NCBI GenBank assembly: GCA_030685235.1
Contig: MU839097.1
Coordinates: 62,001-126,000 of the forward strand
Direction of reading: 5' to 3'
DNA: 64,000 nt
DNA from: Copromyces sp. CBS 386.78
Taxonomy: Eukaryota > Ascomycota > Sordariomycetes > Sordariales > Sordariaceae
The first letter of the stretch is position 1. Every line of letters begins with the position of its first letter. A program made the position numbers and the translations under genes. The notes beneath the pieces were generated by a model, which was given only the letters and a program-made list of their open reading frames with translations, ran no database searches and had not been told where the DNA came from. Positions 12,115-22,409 of the stretch are shown here, piece after piece.

Positions 12115-15100
12115 TCACCTCCTCATCCATCGCATCCAAACCCCAAGCCAATCTCTCCTTCCTGTTTCACTTCCGCTTCCACTCCCACTTCCACTCCCAC
12201 TCCCATTTCCACTCCCCCCATCCCCATCGCCATCCTCCTCTCTCACTCCCCCATCCCGTCCATCCCCAGCAAACCTCGCCCACCTCAACGTCAAACTCAC
12301 CCCCAAAACCGGCAAAATACTCACCAACTCCCCCAACCCCGCATACTGCGGCGGTATCCTTATGCCCCCTCCTCCTAAAGACTCAAAAAGTCCCCCAGCC
12401 AACAAGATAGCAAAAACATTATACACAAAACTCCAACCAAAATTGAACTTGATCCTTCTCATCGCCTTTTCGCTCATTTCTATTAGTGTGAGAATACCAG
12501 TGAGGTTGGATCTGATGAGGACCACGTCGGCGGCGGCTTCGGCTACGTCTGTGGCTTGCCTGTTGGACGAGTCAGCCATGTGCAGGCCGATGGTGGCGCG
12601 GGCGAGGGCGATGGCGTCGTTGGTGCCGTCACCGCAGAAGAGGACTGTGGGCGGTCTGGTGGGTTTTGGGGGGAGGGTGTTGAGGAAAGGGAGGGATAGG
12701 TGGCGGGAGCGAGGTGGTGGTGGGATAAGGAGGTGTTGAATGTAAGCTTCTTTTTCTTCGGGTTTGCAGCGGGAACGGATTCTATGCTCGGGTATGTCGA
12801 GTTGGCGGGCGATGGAGCGGACGGCGAGGTCGTCGTCGCCCGAGATGACGTGGATGGCGATGCCGCGTTGGCGGAGTTGGGCGATAACGGATGGTGCCTC
12901 GGGGCGGAGGGTGTCGTGGAGGCCGAAGATGGCGGCGAGGGAACCATCGATTGTGAAGCAGAAGGCGGTGTAGCCTTGGGAGAGGATGCGCTGGACTGTT
13001 GGGTCGGACTCGAGGTTCAGCCAGCGCGAGTTGCCTGCTCGGAGTAGTTGGCCGGATGGTGAGTGGCCTTCGACTCCTCTTCCTGGAAGAGCTTTTTGTT
13101 GGGTGATGACTTCAGGGGTCACCCCCAGAGAGAAAAGATAGGAAGACACTGAGCCGGCGACTGGATGATTGATGTCGTGCAGTAAACCGAGCAGTAAGGA
13201 CTTGGAGGTATTGGGGTCACTCTCCATGAAACGCACGTCTTGGACGTCGAGTTCCCCCTTTGTGAGAGTGCCTGTCTTGTCAAGCACGACGTGGGATGTT
13301 GTGCGGGCAGTCTCCACGGCACCTAATGACTTGAACAGAATCCCTCTGTCTCCAGCCAGACCACTGACCATGGTGTTGACCATTGGAACTGCTAGTCCGA
13401 TGGCACAAGGGCAAGAGACAATGAGGACAGTAATAGCGTAGGTGATTGCTTGAACGATGGCCTCAGCAGTGCGTAGTTTGTGTACCTTGACACCAACCAC
13501 GCACCATATAATCAGCGTGATGCCTGTCAAGCACAAGACAGCGCGGACGAGATAACCGGCAACGCGGTCGGCAATACCCTCGATTTTGGTCTTGGCCACT
13601 TTTGCCTTGTGCACCATGGTCATGATGACACTGATGGTGTTGTTACCGGGAACAGTCGTGAGCCGTACCCGAAGAGCTCCTGAGCCATTGACTGTCCCTG
13701 CAATAACCTCGGATCCTTCGGATTTGAATACTGGCCGAGACTCGCCAGTGATCACGGACTCGTCCACTTCCGAATCACCCTCGACAACAATGCCGTCGGT
13801 GGGGATCTTAGCACCTGGAATAACCTTGAAGTAGTCCCCATACTGAAGTAGTCGTGCATCAATCTCCTTCTCGCTGCCTCCATCTTCGTCAACAAGAAGG
13901 GCGGTGTGAGATTGGAGCGACTTGACCTTGGAGACCGATGCGACAGCCTTGTGCTGTGCGAAAGCGGCAAGGAAGCGCCCAACCATGATCAATGTCACAA
14001 GCAAGGTGCTTGTCTCGAAGAACTGCCCTGTCGACAGTGGACGTCCGGATACCAAGAGTGCAAACGACACTACGGAGAAGATGTATGCTGTAGTGGTGCT
14101 GAGTACAACCAGGAACTCCATGTTGATGGCCCCTGACTTGACTAACGGACTCAAGGCCTCGCGGTAAAAAGGACCAGCAACGAAAATTTGGACGAGCGTC
14201 GCCAGCGCTAGTGATGCGTACCCGTATGCAATGGTGCGGTTTCCAGATTGCGGAAGGTAAGCCAAGATAATGACAGGAATGGTCAATATCCAAGATAGCA
14301 TTGTCATAACGAACAAATGACGGACGTTCTTCCAACCAGCTGAGATGTTTTGGTCGGCTGAGCTTTTCGCGAGCGTTAGAGGAGCCCCAAAGCTAATCTG
14401 CACCAAATCTCTGGCGCCGATGACCTTGGGATCGTAGTAAATCCTGACAGTCTTCTTGTCGATGGCTGATACTTGTGCCACTCCCATCGGCAATGGCTTA
14501 GCCACAAACTCGGTCGGATTCTTGGGAACAATGTCGACATTGCATGCTCCTTCGATGACTCGCTCGCACTTCCAGGTAGTTGACCTTTGAATCTGTTCGA
14601 TCACATCGGCGGCCGACGCGAGACCAGGATCGACGTCAAAATCAACCTGCTTGTGCGGGATGCTGACCTTGAGGTTCCTGATTGCCTTGATATTGGCAGC
14701 CACTTGGTGGAGTTCTTGGCCACAACACATCTTTTCGATAATCAGAACAACATGCTCATATCCAGAAAGACCTCTTTCCAGATCGCATGTTCCGTCCGAC
14801 TGCCCGCTTCCTGAGTGACCTGGTGCTATGCTGGAACTCGCCGTCGATGACTCCTTATCGGTAATAGGGATATTGATAGGGATACGTGTAGGTATGGGCT
14901 CGGTATGCAGACATTCTGATCCGTGGGTGTGGTGTTTCTGGTTGGAAAAAGAATGTTTCTTGAAAGTTTTCTGTGATAAGGCGCTGAACGTTCTGGCGAG
15001 ACTTGGGAACCGGCTGTGGTGATGGTCATGGCTGTGAATGTGGCCGTGAGAATGCCCCCCACAGCCGTGTGATACTGCACACGGTTCTTCAGAGGCTTCC

Positions 15101-15549
15101 GAATGTGATGGATGGGAATTGGAACCACGCTCTTGGTGTGGTGGGCTGCAGCATGCCTCGATCCTGGGCGCACAACACGAAGAGACTTCAGGCCTGCGCC
15201 TCCCACTCTTTCTGCTTGGCTCCCGTAAAGTTTGACTGCTGTCCTGGTTTTCGCTTGGCTTTCCACCACAACACCTGTCCTGGGAGTTGTCCGTCGTAGT
15301 CTCGCTCGTGTCGTCTTCCCCCTCATGTGACCCTCTGTTCCTATTTCCCTGGCCGATTTCTTTCTCGTCGTCGAAGTACTCCCCGTAACCGATATTTGCA
15401 GAAGAGGATGCCGTGGCTTCTGAACTCGTAGGGCTGCCATCCGTGTTTGACCCTTGCTCTCGAAGACCATGTAGAGACGTTGGGACCTCCTCAGGCGTAT
15501 TTGAAAGAGGGCGTTTAGACGGCGCGCAGCAATCTGAATCGCAACCCAT
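12115..15549 (-). CDS. Heavy-metal (copper/cadmium-type) P1B ATPase
   Basis: Single exon, 1144 residues, starting at ATG 15549. It is a membrane pump that moves soft metal ions using ATP. Visible signatures, in order, are: a Cys/His-rich N-terminus with several CC pairs (residues ~5-160) and a HGCGGHSHGHIHSHDHHH tract near residue 165; a metal-binding-like domain around EKMCCGQELHQV; the phosphatase motif ITGES near residue 600; the transmembrane metal site SCPCAIG with CPC at 713-715; the phosphorylated aspartate in DKTGTLTKG at 757; the NHP segment near 790; and GDGTNDAIAL near 973. The C-terminus is a Gly/Ser/Asp-rich tail. The Cys-rich N-terminus recalls fungal Pca1-type pumps, but the metal cannot be set from sequence alone. 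It is divergent from the Nramp gene. Confidence 0.93.
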   Translation of the reverse strand: MGCDSDCCAPSKRPLSNTPEEVPTSLHGLREQGSNTDGSPTSSEATASSSANIGYGEYFDDEKEIGQGNRNRGSHEGEDDTSETTTDNSQDRCCGGKPSENQDSSQTLREPSRKSGRRRPEVSSCCAPRIEACCSPPHQERGSNSHPSHSEASEEPCAVSHGCGGHSHGHIHSHDHHHSRFPSLARTFSALSQKTFKKHSFSNQKHHTHGSECLHTEPIPTRIPINIPITDKESSTASSSIAPGHSGSGQSDGTCDLERGLSGYEHVVLIIEKMCCGQELHQVAANIKAIRNLKVSIPHKQVDFDVDPGLASAADVIEQIQRSTTWKCERVIEGACNVDIVPKNPTEFVAKPLPMGVAQVSAIDKKTVRIYYDPKVIGARDLVQISFGAPLTLAKSSADQNISAGWKNVRHLFVMTMLSWILTIPVIILAYLPQSGNRTIAYGYASLALATLVQIFVAGPFYREALSPLVKSGAINMEFLVVLSTTTAYIFSVVSFALLVSGRPLSTGQFFETSTLLVTLIMVGRFLAAFAQHKAVASVSKVKSLQSHTALLVDEDGGSEKEIDARLLQYGDYFKVIPGAKIPTDGIVVEGDSEVDESVITGESRPVFKSEGSEVIAGTVNGSGALRVRLTTVPGNNTISVIMTMVHKAKVAKTKIEGIADRVAGYLVRAVLCLTGITLIIWCVVGVKVHKLRTAEAIVQAITYAITVLIVSCPCAIGLAVPMVNTMVSGLAGDRGILFKSLGAVETARTTSHVVLDKTGTLTKGELDVQDVRFMESDPNTSKSLLLGLLHDINHPVAGSVSSYLFSLGVTPEVITQQKALPGRGVEGHSPSGQLLRAGNSRWLNLESDPTVQRILSQGYTAFCFTIDGSLAAIFGLHDTLRPEAPSVIAQLRQRGIAIHVISGDDDLAVRSIARQLDIPEHRIRSRCKPEEKEAYIQHLLIPPPPRSRHLSLPFLNTLPPKPTRPPTVLFCGDGTNDAIALARATIGLHMADSSNRQATDVAEAAADVVLIRSNLTGILTLIEMSEKAMRRIKFNFGWSFVYNVFAILLAGGLFESLGGGGIRIPPQYAGLGELVSILPVLGVSLTLRWARFAGDGRDGGVREEDGDGDGGSGNGSGSGSGSGSGSETGRRDWLGVWMRWMRR

Positions 15550-17642
15550 CGTAATATTGGTAAAAAAAAATAAAAAAAATAGAGAAAAAAAAATTATGTC
15601 TATCGCGTATGCCGTATGGTATGTTGTAGGGCAGATGTCGAACTCGCTCTGAAGATGGAAGTGAAGGAATTGTCCGTGGGGGTGCTGCTCTCCGGTTTAT
15701 AAGCCAGTTCGTTGTATTTTTGGGATTCTGTCGAGTCCATTAGATGAGCAACGAGGGTCCAAGGCATCCTGCTTGACGGCGGTTTCAAGTAAGTTGGTGA
15801 CAAACACGGAGGATAGCAACATAAAGTTTATGAATGTGCCTTGACTGCTTTGAAGAAGATGGGTCAAAGCGAACCTCAACGGCCAACACTCCCGGGAGTA
15901 CAAGGTGCGTGCGAACACGAGGTGCAGGCGTGACGGAGTGACAAACTAAGTATGACATTTGTACTGCGGTGCCAGAGGGATGGACCCTGGGTAGTCGAGT
16001 TGAAGCGGCTCTGATGTCCGCTGGGGAAGTGACAACGATGTATCATGGAGACTTCGTGGGTGTGGAGGAAAGGAATGGAGGGGCTGGACGTCAGTTGCAT
16101 TCCGGTTGGAGGTTCAGGAGACATACTTTCTCCTTCCTGCCGTGTGCCATCTTCCACTTGGCGATCATCTTTGGTACACGAATAAGAAGAAAAGAAGTCG
16201 ACAACCCAAAGAAAAAGGCCTGTGACCAATCGGCAACGATGATAACAAAGAGTATGGAGGACAGGCATCGGGATTGACCCGTTCAACCCCTAGCGCGGTA
16301 GTGTAACACGGAGAGCCTGCCGCGGGGCATGATGACTGGTGAACCGGCCGTGGTTGATTTTCCCTCATGGTGATAGAGTTGCTTCTTCAACTTGAATGGG
16401 GCGAGCGAGTGTATGTGATTTGTTAGCCATGCTCCACTGCAGCGAAGTCGGACTGTTCAATGGCTGCCGTGAGTCGACTGCTGACTGCCTCATCCAGGGC
16501 GTTAGGCAATTGTGGAGATAATCAGATGAATGCCATCAATGTGTTGAAAGCCGTGAGTATTTGAAGTTTTATCCCAATGAATCAGTCAAAGTATGTCCTT
16601 GACAATTTTGCGAAGAGGGAACTCGAAGTGTTTGGAGAAAAAGTAAAAATGAGAAGAGCAAGCAAGCGATGGAAGTCGAGACCGAAGTCGTGTGATGGAA
16701 ACTGCAGCTGAGTTGTAACCAATAGCGAAGACAGCTCGTCTTCCAAGTGGATCCTCGAAGCTTATCTGTTATCGGAGGGGGTCAAGCTTGACATTTTGGA
16801 TGTCATGGCCTGGACTTGAAATGTCCCGTCTCGAGAATGACCGAAGCTCGAAAAAAACGAAAATGTTGTACTCCTTCGGATATTGCGCAATCACCGGTTG
16901 CAGATTATACGAATGTGATTTTCAAAGAGATTCAGGTGGTTGTTCAGCACTCATTTCGAACATGCCGAGTCCTCGGCAGGAACCGACACCGTGAGCACCT
17001 TCCCTGCGAAGGGCCATCTGTGCGTTTGCAAGATGGGCGTTGCTGATGGCGTTCGTCATTCTTTCCTTCTGCATAACAGGGATACCAGCTGGCGGTGAGC
17101 ACGACTCCTTCAGGTCACCATCGTGACTTCCGCGTGGAGTGTATACAAGCAAGCGTCGCTTCAAGAAAGGAAGGAATGAGTAGGTAGGTACCTTTCCGCT
17201 GGCAGGCCTTTAATTGTCAGAGAAACACTCGTGCCTTCGGTTGCGCGGGCTAGACTCACCTTCGATTGTTACACTACAGTCATCCGACCGGACCTTTATC
17301 CGGATGAAAATGCGGGAGCTTCGATCCAACAAGCTCTTCTCCCAAGTCGACCACCTGTAGTGCTACTACTCTTGCCTTGTTTCCTATCACCTTAACTGCC
17401 TCAGCTGTCTGATCCGAGTCGGTCTTTTTGAGATTCAATCGTCGTCGAGCCTGTGAGCATCATCGAGGTCAACGACACAAGAGCACGAACCCCGGCACGA
17501 GTCGGTTACAGTGGCGTCTCGAGGTGCCCGTCATTGTCAAGACACTCGTGTCTCACTTCTGCCCTACCAGACCTTAGACCTGCCAACCTCACAAGATACA
17601 CCAGAACCAACTTCTAGTTGGCAAATAGCTACCAAAGACACC
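15550..17642. promoter_or_regulatory. Shared upstream region of divergent metal ATPase and Nramp genes
   Basis: This 2.1 kb region separates the two divergent starts. It has an A-rich stretch right before the ATPase start (15560-15595). It also contains GATA-type cores, for example TTATCTGTTATC at about 16763-16775 and GATAATCAGATGA near 16518-16530; the latter is close to the fungal siderophore-repressor GATA consensus ATCWGATAA. No open frame looks real. Regulatory use of these sites is inference; GATA cores occur by chance. Confidence 0.4.
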
Positions 17643-19658
17643 ATGTGTGCGAGTTCTTCGCGTACAGATGAGCCCCGGAGGAGCCAGGGCTTCAACCAGA
17701 GCCCCAACCCACTATCAGCCGATCTCACGACAAATCAAGACTTGAACGGTATCGCCAATCAGAGAGAAAACCGAAGCGGCAGTAGAACGGGAATTCCGTT
17801 TCAGATACTGCAAGATGGTGCCGGCGACGATGGTGGAGGGTTGCCTCCGACGCCAGATCGAGATCGGCCACCCTGCGATATGGCGGGCGACCTGATCAAG
17901 ACACACCCATCACCACTGGCGTCATCCAACCCGCAGCTGAGCCAGGCCCCCTCCACGGCCCAAGTAGAATCTCCTAATATCGTTGCAAGTGTCGACCAAG
18001 TGCAAAGTCGTCTGGAACAAATCAAGCATGCCCTCATCACGTTTAGCCAGTTTGTGGGTCCAGGGTTCATGATCTCGGTGGCATACAGTGAGTGTCAATG
18101 TCATCTAACACGAGCCTCAGTTTGCTGACGAAAAACTGTGGACAGTCGACCCGGGTAACTATGCCACCGATATCGCAGCTGGAGCCTCTTATCGCTTCCA
18201 GCTACTCTTCATCGTCCTCTTGAGTAACCTATTCGCTATCCTTCTGCAGAGTCTGGCCATCAAGCTCGGCACGGTCACCGGCTTAGACCTGTCATCAGCA
18301 TGCAGAGCCTTTCTCCCACGATGGCTAAACTACTCCATATACGCTTTGGCTGAGATCGCCATCGTGGCAACTGACATTGCAGAGGTAAGTCCTAGGTTTT
18401 GCTCGAATACGAAAACAATATTAACCGTGCTCAGGTTATCGGCACCGCCATTGCCTTCAATCTCCTGTCTCCCAAGATACCTCTTGTGGCAGGATGTGCC
18501 CTTTCGATCATCGATGTCATGCTCATCCTCATCTTCTACAACCCAACTGGCCACATGAGAGGCCTGCGTATCTTTGAGTTTTTCGTCTGCATTCTGGTGA
18601 TGGGAGTAGTAGTTTGTTTCTGCATCCAACTCTCGATGATCTCCAACACCAGCGTCGGCCAAGTATTCAAGGGATTCCTACCTTCAGGCGCCGTGATTGA
18701 ACAGCAGGGGTAAGCCGATGTCCAACCGCTTATCACAGACCATGATACTGACACACCACCAACCAGCCTTTACCAAGCATGTGGCATCCTCGGAGCAACT
18801 GTCATGCCCCATAGTCTTTTCCTCGGCTCCGGCATTGTGCAACCGCGTCTTCGCGCCTACGACGAACAACACGGTCTCCTACCTGCCGAACCCGTGTCCG
18901 CCAACTCGTCCACCGATAGCCTAGACGCCGATAAAGTCCACTACATTCCCTCGCAGTCCGCCATCAAGCACTCGCTCAAGTACTCTATCGCCGAGCTCGC
19001 CCTTTCTCTATTTACCTTTGCCCTCTTTGTCAACTCAGCCATCCTCATTGTCGCCGGCGCTTCTTTGTACAACAACCCCGACGCCCTAGACGCCGATATC
19101 TTTGCCATCCATTCTTTACTCTCATCATCTATCTCTCCCGCCGCGGGCACAATCTTCGCCCTTGCCTTGCTACTCTCGGGCATCTCAGCGGGCATAGTCT
19201 GCACTATCGCAGGGCAGATGGTTAGCGAAGGAGCGTTGAGGTGGAAGATGCGGCCTTGGCTACGTCGACTCGTCACCAGACTCATAAGCATCACGCCGTC
19301 CATAATCATTGCTGCCGCCGTAGGAAGAGAAGGGCTGAACGCCGCTTTGCAAGGGAGTCAGGTGGTGCTGAGCGTGGTCTTGCCGTTTGTCACGGCTCCG
19401 CTCATTTGGTTTACGAGCCGAGATCGGTATATGATGGTTATGCCTGGACAGGCTCAGTATCGGGTGGAAGGGGAGGAGGAAGATGAGAGGCCGTTGTTTT
19501 CCGGGAGGAGAGGATGGATGGGAAGAGAAAATGGGGCAGAAGGAGGTGTGAAAATGGCAAATTCATGGTTGACTACGATTGCGGCGGGACTGGTTTGGGG
19601 GCTAATTGCTGTGATGAATGTAGCGAATTTGGTGTTGCTTGGGAAGGGGAATAGCTAG
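17643..19658 (+). CDS. Nramp-family divalent metal (Mn/Fe) transporter
   Basis: Exons 17643-18087, 18146-18384, 18435-18709 and 18767-19658 encode 616 residues. I chose the ATG of MCASSSRTDEP because the frame further upstream opens only with GTG. Nramp (Smf-type) proteins import Mn2+, Fe2+ and related ions by proton symport. The metal-site signatures are present: DPGN at residue ~150 (VDPGNYATDIAAGA) in the first helix and MPH at ~333 (TVMPHSLFLGSG). Many hydrophobic helices follow the family pattern. The first ~115 residues are hydrophilic and variable. A long loop after the MPH helix carries a Ser/Asp-rich segment. Plasma membrane or vacuolar/endosomal location is possible. It is divergent from the P1B ATPase, suggesting coordinated metal handling. 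Confidence 0.93.
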
Positions 19659-20213
19659 TTTGAAGGGGTGGTTGTGTGAAATCAGAATATGAGGCTTGAG
19701 TTTGGCAAACGAACAAGGACTTGGAAGAAAAGAAGATAGCATTAAAAGCCCACAGCGTATGCTTGATAGTTGAATACATATAAATTGATTACAGGATGCT
19801 TCAAGTAGTGGAAGATGGATGAACATCGAATATGAGAATGCCAAGATCCATACAGTGCATTCTCTAACCAATCACACAGTACGCAGCTCAGCGGGCATTG
19901 CAGTGCAGATTGAAGACGCCCATGGCACAGCGCACTTCCAGTGAACTTCCACCAATTCTCTGCGCCCAGAAATCTCCAACCTCGCCTCAACTTGACCTCA
20001 ACTCCATCAACTCGACGATCGTTTTCTTTTTCTTGAAACTTCACCAATCCATTTCCGCTCAAATATCCAAACTACGAGAAGGAAAACAAATTTATCAACA
20101 TCACAAGTCGAACTATCTTACTCACAAAAACGGTGCTCGCTTTTCCCACCTATCAAGTTCACCTCATCCCCGCTGCGCTAGACTTGCAACTTCACAAGTC
20201 ACAAATCACCACC
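19659..20213. other. Intergenic, same-strand spacer
   Basis: 3' flank of the Nramp gene and 5' leader of the Mediator-like gene. No gene seen. Confidence 0.5.
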
Positions 20214-20870
20214 ATGGAGCGCGATCAAGAAAAAACAGAGGATCTCTTCGGTTCGTTCCCTTCTCCTCCCACCTCCTTTCTCCCTCTTCATCACCCATCT
20301 CACCCACCCCTTCCCACCAGCATGCTAACCTTTTAAACAGACCTCGAAAACCGCCTCACAGCCTCCCTCCTCCGCACCTTCCAATCCCTGCTCCAGCACG
20401 GCGCCTACCGTGTCGACAACACCGCCTCCGTCGGGCAAGCAGCCTACAACGCCATGGCCACCGACATCCTGATGAACGGCATGATCAAGTCCGTCGAGGA
20501 ACTGCTGTCGCTAACCCGCAAGATGAGGGAGTTGTGGGTCGTGGGGGCGCTGAGAAAACCGGGAGAGGGGGATGAGGAGGTTGAAGCGGAGGTGAGGAAG
20601 ATGTGGGAGGGGGTGAGGGGTGTTGAGGGGGGGTGGAGGGTGCAGCAAAGGGTAGTAGCTGGAGCAGAGTATAGAGAGGGCGAGGTTGGACCGCCGCCTG
20701 GTGTGGGGATGGGTCAGCAGCAGTTTGGTCAGGGTCAAGGTCAAGGTCAAGGCCAAGGCCAAGGTGGTGGTTCTGGTCCTGGGTTTGCGCAGTCTGGGAA
20801 TGCGACGCCGAATTTGAGTGCTAGGATGGGGACGGCAGGAGGCGGCAACTCGGGTGGCACGATGGCTTAG
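20214..20870 (+). CDS. Probable Mediator complex subunit 22 (Med22/Srb6)
   Basis: Exons 20214-20250 and 20341-20870 encode 188 residues; the 90-base intron (GTTCGT...ACAG) joins EDLF to DLENRLTASL. The core contains TASLLRTFQSLLQHGAYRV, then a central helix with VGQAAYNAMATDILM, and VEELLSLTRKMRELWVVGAL. This matches the Med22 pattern, a small helical subunit of the Mediator head module that bridges regulators and RNA polymerase II in the nucleus. The C-terminus is low complexity (Gln/Gly repeats, GQGQGQGQG), encoded by a CAAGGT/CAAGGC hexamer repeat at about 20727-20766. The assignment rests on the helix and LSLTR...LW pattern; I am fairly but not fully sure. Confidence 0.75.
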
Positions 20871-21558
20871 ATGGCTTTTGCTGCGCCGGATAGGCTGGTG
20901 CGAGTTAAGGAGGAGGGAGAAGAAGGAATGGTGGATGGTAATGGTCTTCGAGGTGGTGACCGTAACGGCGGCGGTGGCGGCGACAGTTACGGTAATGGTG
21001 GTAATGGCGGCGGTGGTGGTGAAAGTGATGGCGATGGCGATGTCGACGATGAAAGTGATAAAATATTTTGTCACGTTCTTTGACAGGGCCAGGGCCAGGA
21101 TGGATACCATTAGGGAGTCTTGAGAGAAAGAGGCGGAGGTATTCAGGATGAGTGACGGAGGCAAAGGCACTCAAGAAGAGCATACATAGTACCCGGGTCC
21201 AAAAACGAAAAGCATCTGGGATAAATGAAGACAGCGCGTGCACGGTGCACACGAAGTCTTGATGGATTGGGACTTTGGGGTCGACAAGATGGAGGTTTGG
21301 GGTTATGGTTAAGAAGTGCATGATAGGTACTTTAACGGAAATAAAAGCCGCCAATATCATTATTTAGCATTCAAGGTTAAAAAAATCACGAGAGAAAGGC
21401 ACCTTGCACAGCAGGCAACTTCATAAATTGTTATTGTACTCAAGGTCAAGAGAATGGACTCGGCAAGGGGTTGGTGGTCGTGACTCATTTCCCTCACACT
21501 GTGACTAAATTATAAGTACTCAGTGCAGCATCATCCTCCAACAATAAGCTTCAAGGGC
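20871..21558. other. Intergenic; GGT/GGC-rich repeats then tRNA upstream region
   Basis: Just past the Mediator-like stop, 20935-21060 is rich in GGTGGC/GGTAAT triplet repeats. These read as Gly/Asn/Asp runs but are in no supported gene. The rest is the flank of the tRNA gene. Confidence 0.4.
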
Positions 21559-21630
21559 GGCTCTGTGGTGTAGTGGTAGCATACTTGCTTTGGGTGCAAG
21601 TGGTCCCAGGTTCGAACCCTGGCTGAGCCC
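21559..21630 (+). tRNA. tRNA-Pro (anticodon TGG)
   Basis: The 72-base sequence folds as a cloverleaf. The anticodon stem CTTGC/GCAAG has loop TTTGGGT (anticodon TGG, 21593-21595 region). The T arm is CCAGG-TTCGAAC-CCTGG. The D arm is GTGTAGTGGTAGCA. No intron. The acceptor stem GGCTCTG/CTGAGCC has one T:T mismatch at its sixth pair. T-rich runs after 21637 can serve as the Pol III terminator. Confidence 0.93.
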
Positions 21631-22409
21631 TTCTAGCATTTCTTTTTTGCAATTTTTTTTTGCTTGTGGTCTTCGTGCACGATTGGGTGGTTGGCCCGCG
21701 GTGTGGAGTCTTGCCGCTGTTTGGCAACTAGACTAACAGCAACATCGTCATCCAAACAAAACACTACTCTCGACAACCCGCCTTCACAAAAAAACGACGA
21801 AAATGATTATGACCATGTGACTGCGCCACGCTTCCCATCTCGTCGTCTACATGTTGGACCGTGGGGTTCTGTCGGTGCCCTTCGAGCATGAACTGAGTCA
21901 CGATCTCGGACCAGGACATGCTAGGGAGGAGCAGTCTTCAAAATCCAAAACGAAAAGGAATCCAGGAAGTTCCTGATGCCGAAGAGGTAGTGCGCATCAG
22001 ATGTCTTGGTTCATTCCGTGCGTTGCAGGGGCGATGATCTGAATGGAAGAGAAACATGCGGAACAGGCGATCTACGCGCCATACAAGGGAAACGAGTTCC
22101 TTGATGGCGCCGATGGCATTTGCTTCTCATACAGCCATGTCTCAGATCACAGATAGGTACTTGAACCACGGGGAAAGGAGGGCAACATTCCAGTTTGGTG
22201 ATGTTGACCGGCCAATGGGGTGGAATTCGCATGCCTTTGAACCACATTTTGCCCGAGGGGAAGGGAAGAGGTATGATGGCGTGAAGCGGAAAGCCAAGAG
22301 AGAGAGAGAGAAGTGTATATCTCCCTCTTGTTCCCATGCATCTCCTCTCGCGGTGTCTTTTTCGACCTGCTGTATCGGGTTTGCTCATCAAAAATACTAC
22401 GTGAACAAA
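21631..22409. other. tRNA-Pro downstream flank and aspartic protease promoter
   Basis: It starts with T-rich Pol III termination signals (about 21637-21662). The remainder is upstream sequence of the protease gene, with a GAGAGAGAGAG run near 22303. No gene seen. Confidence 0.5.
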
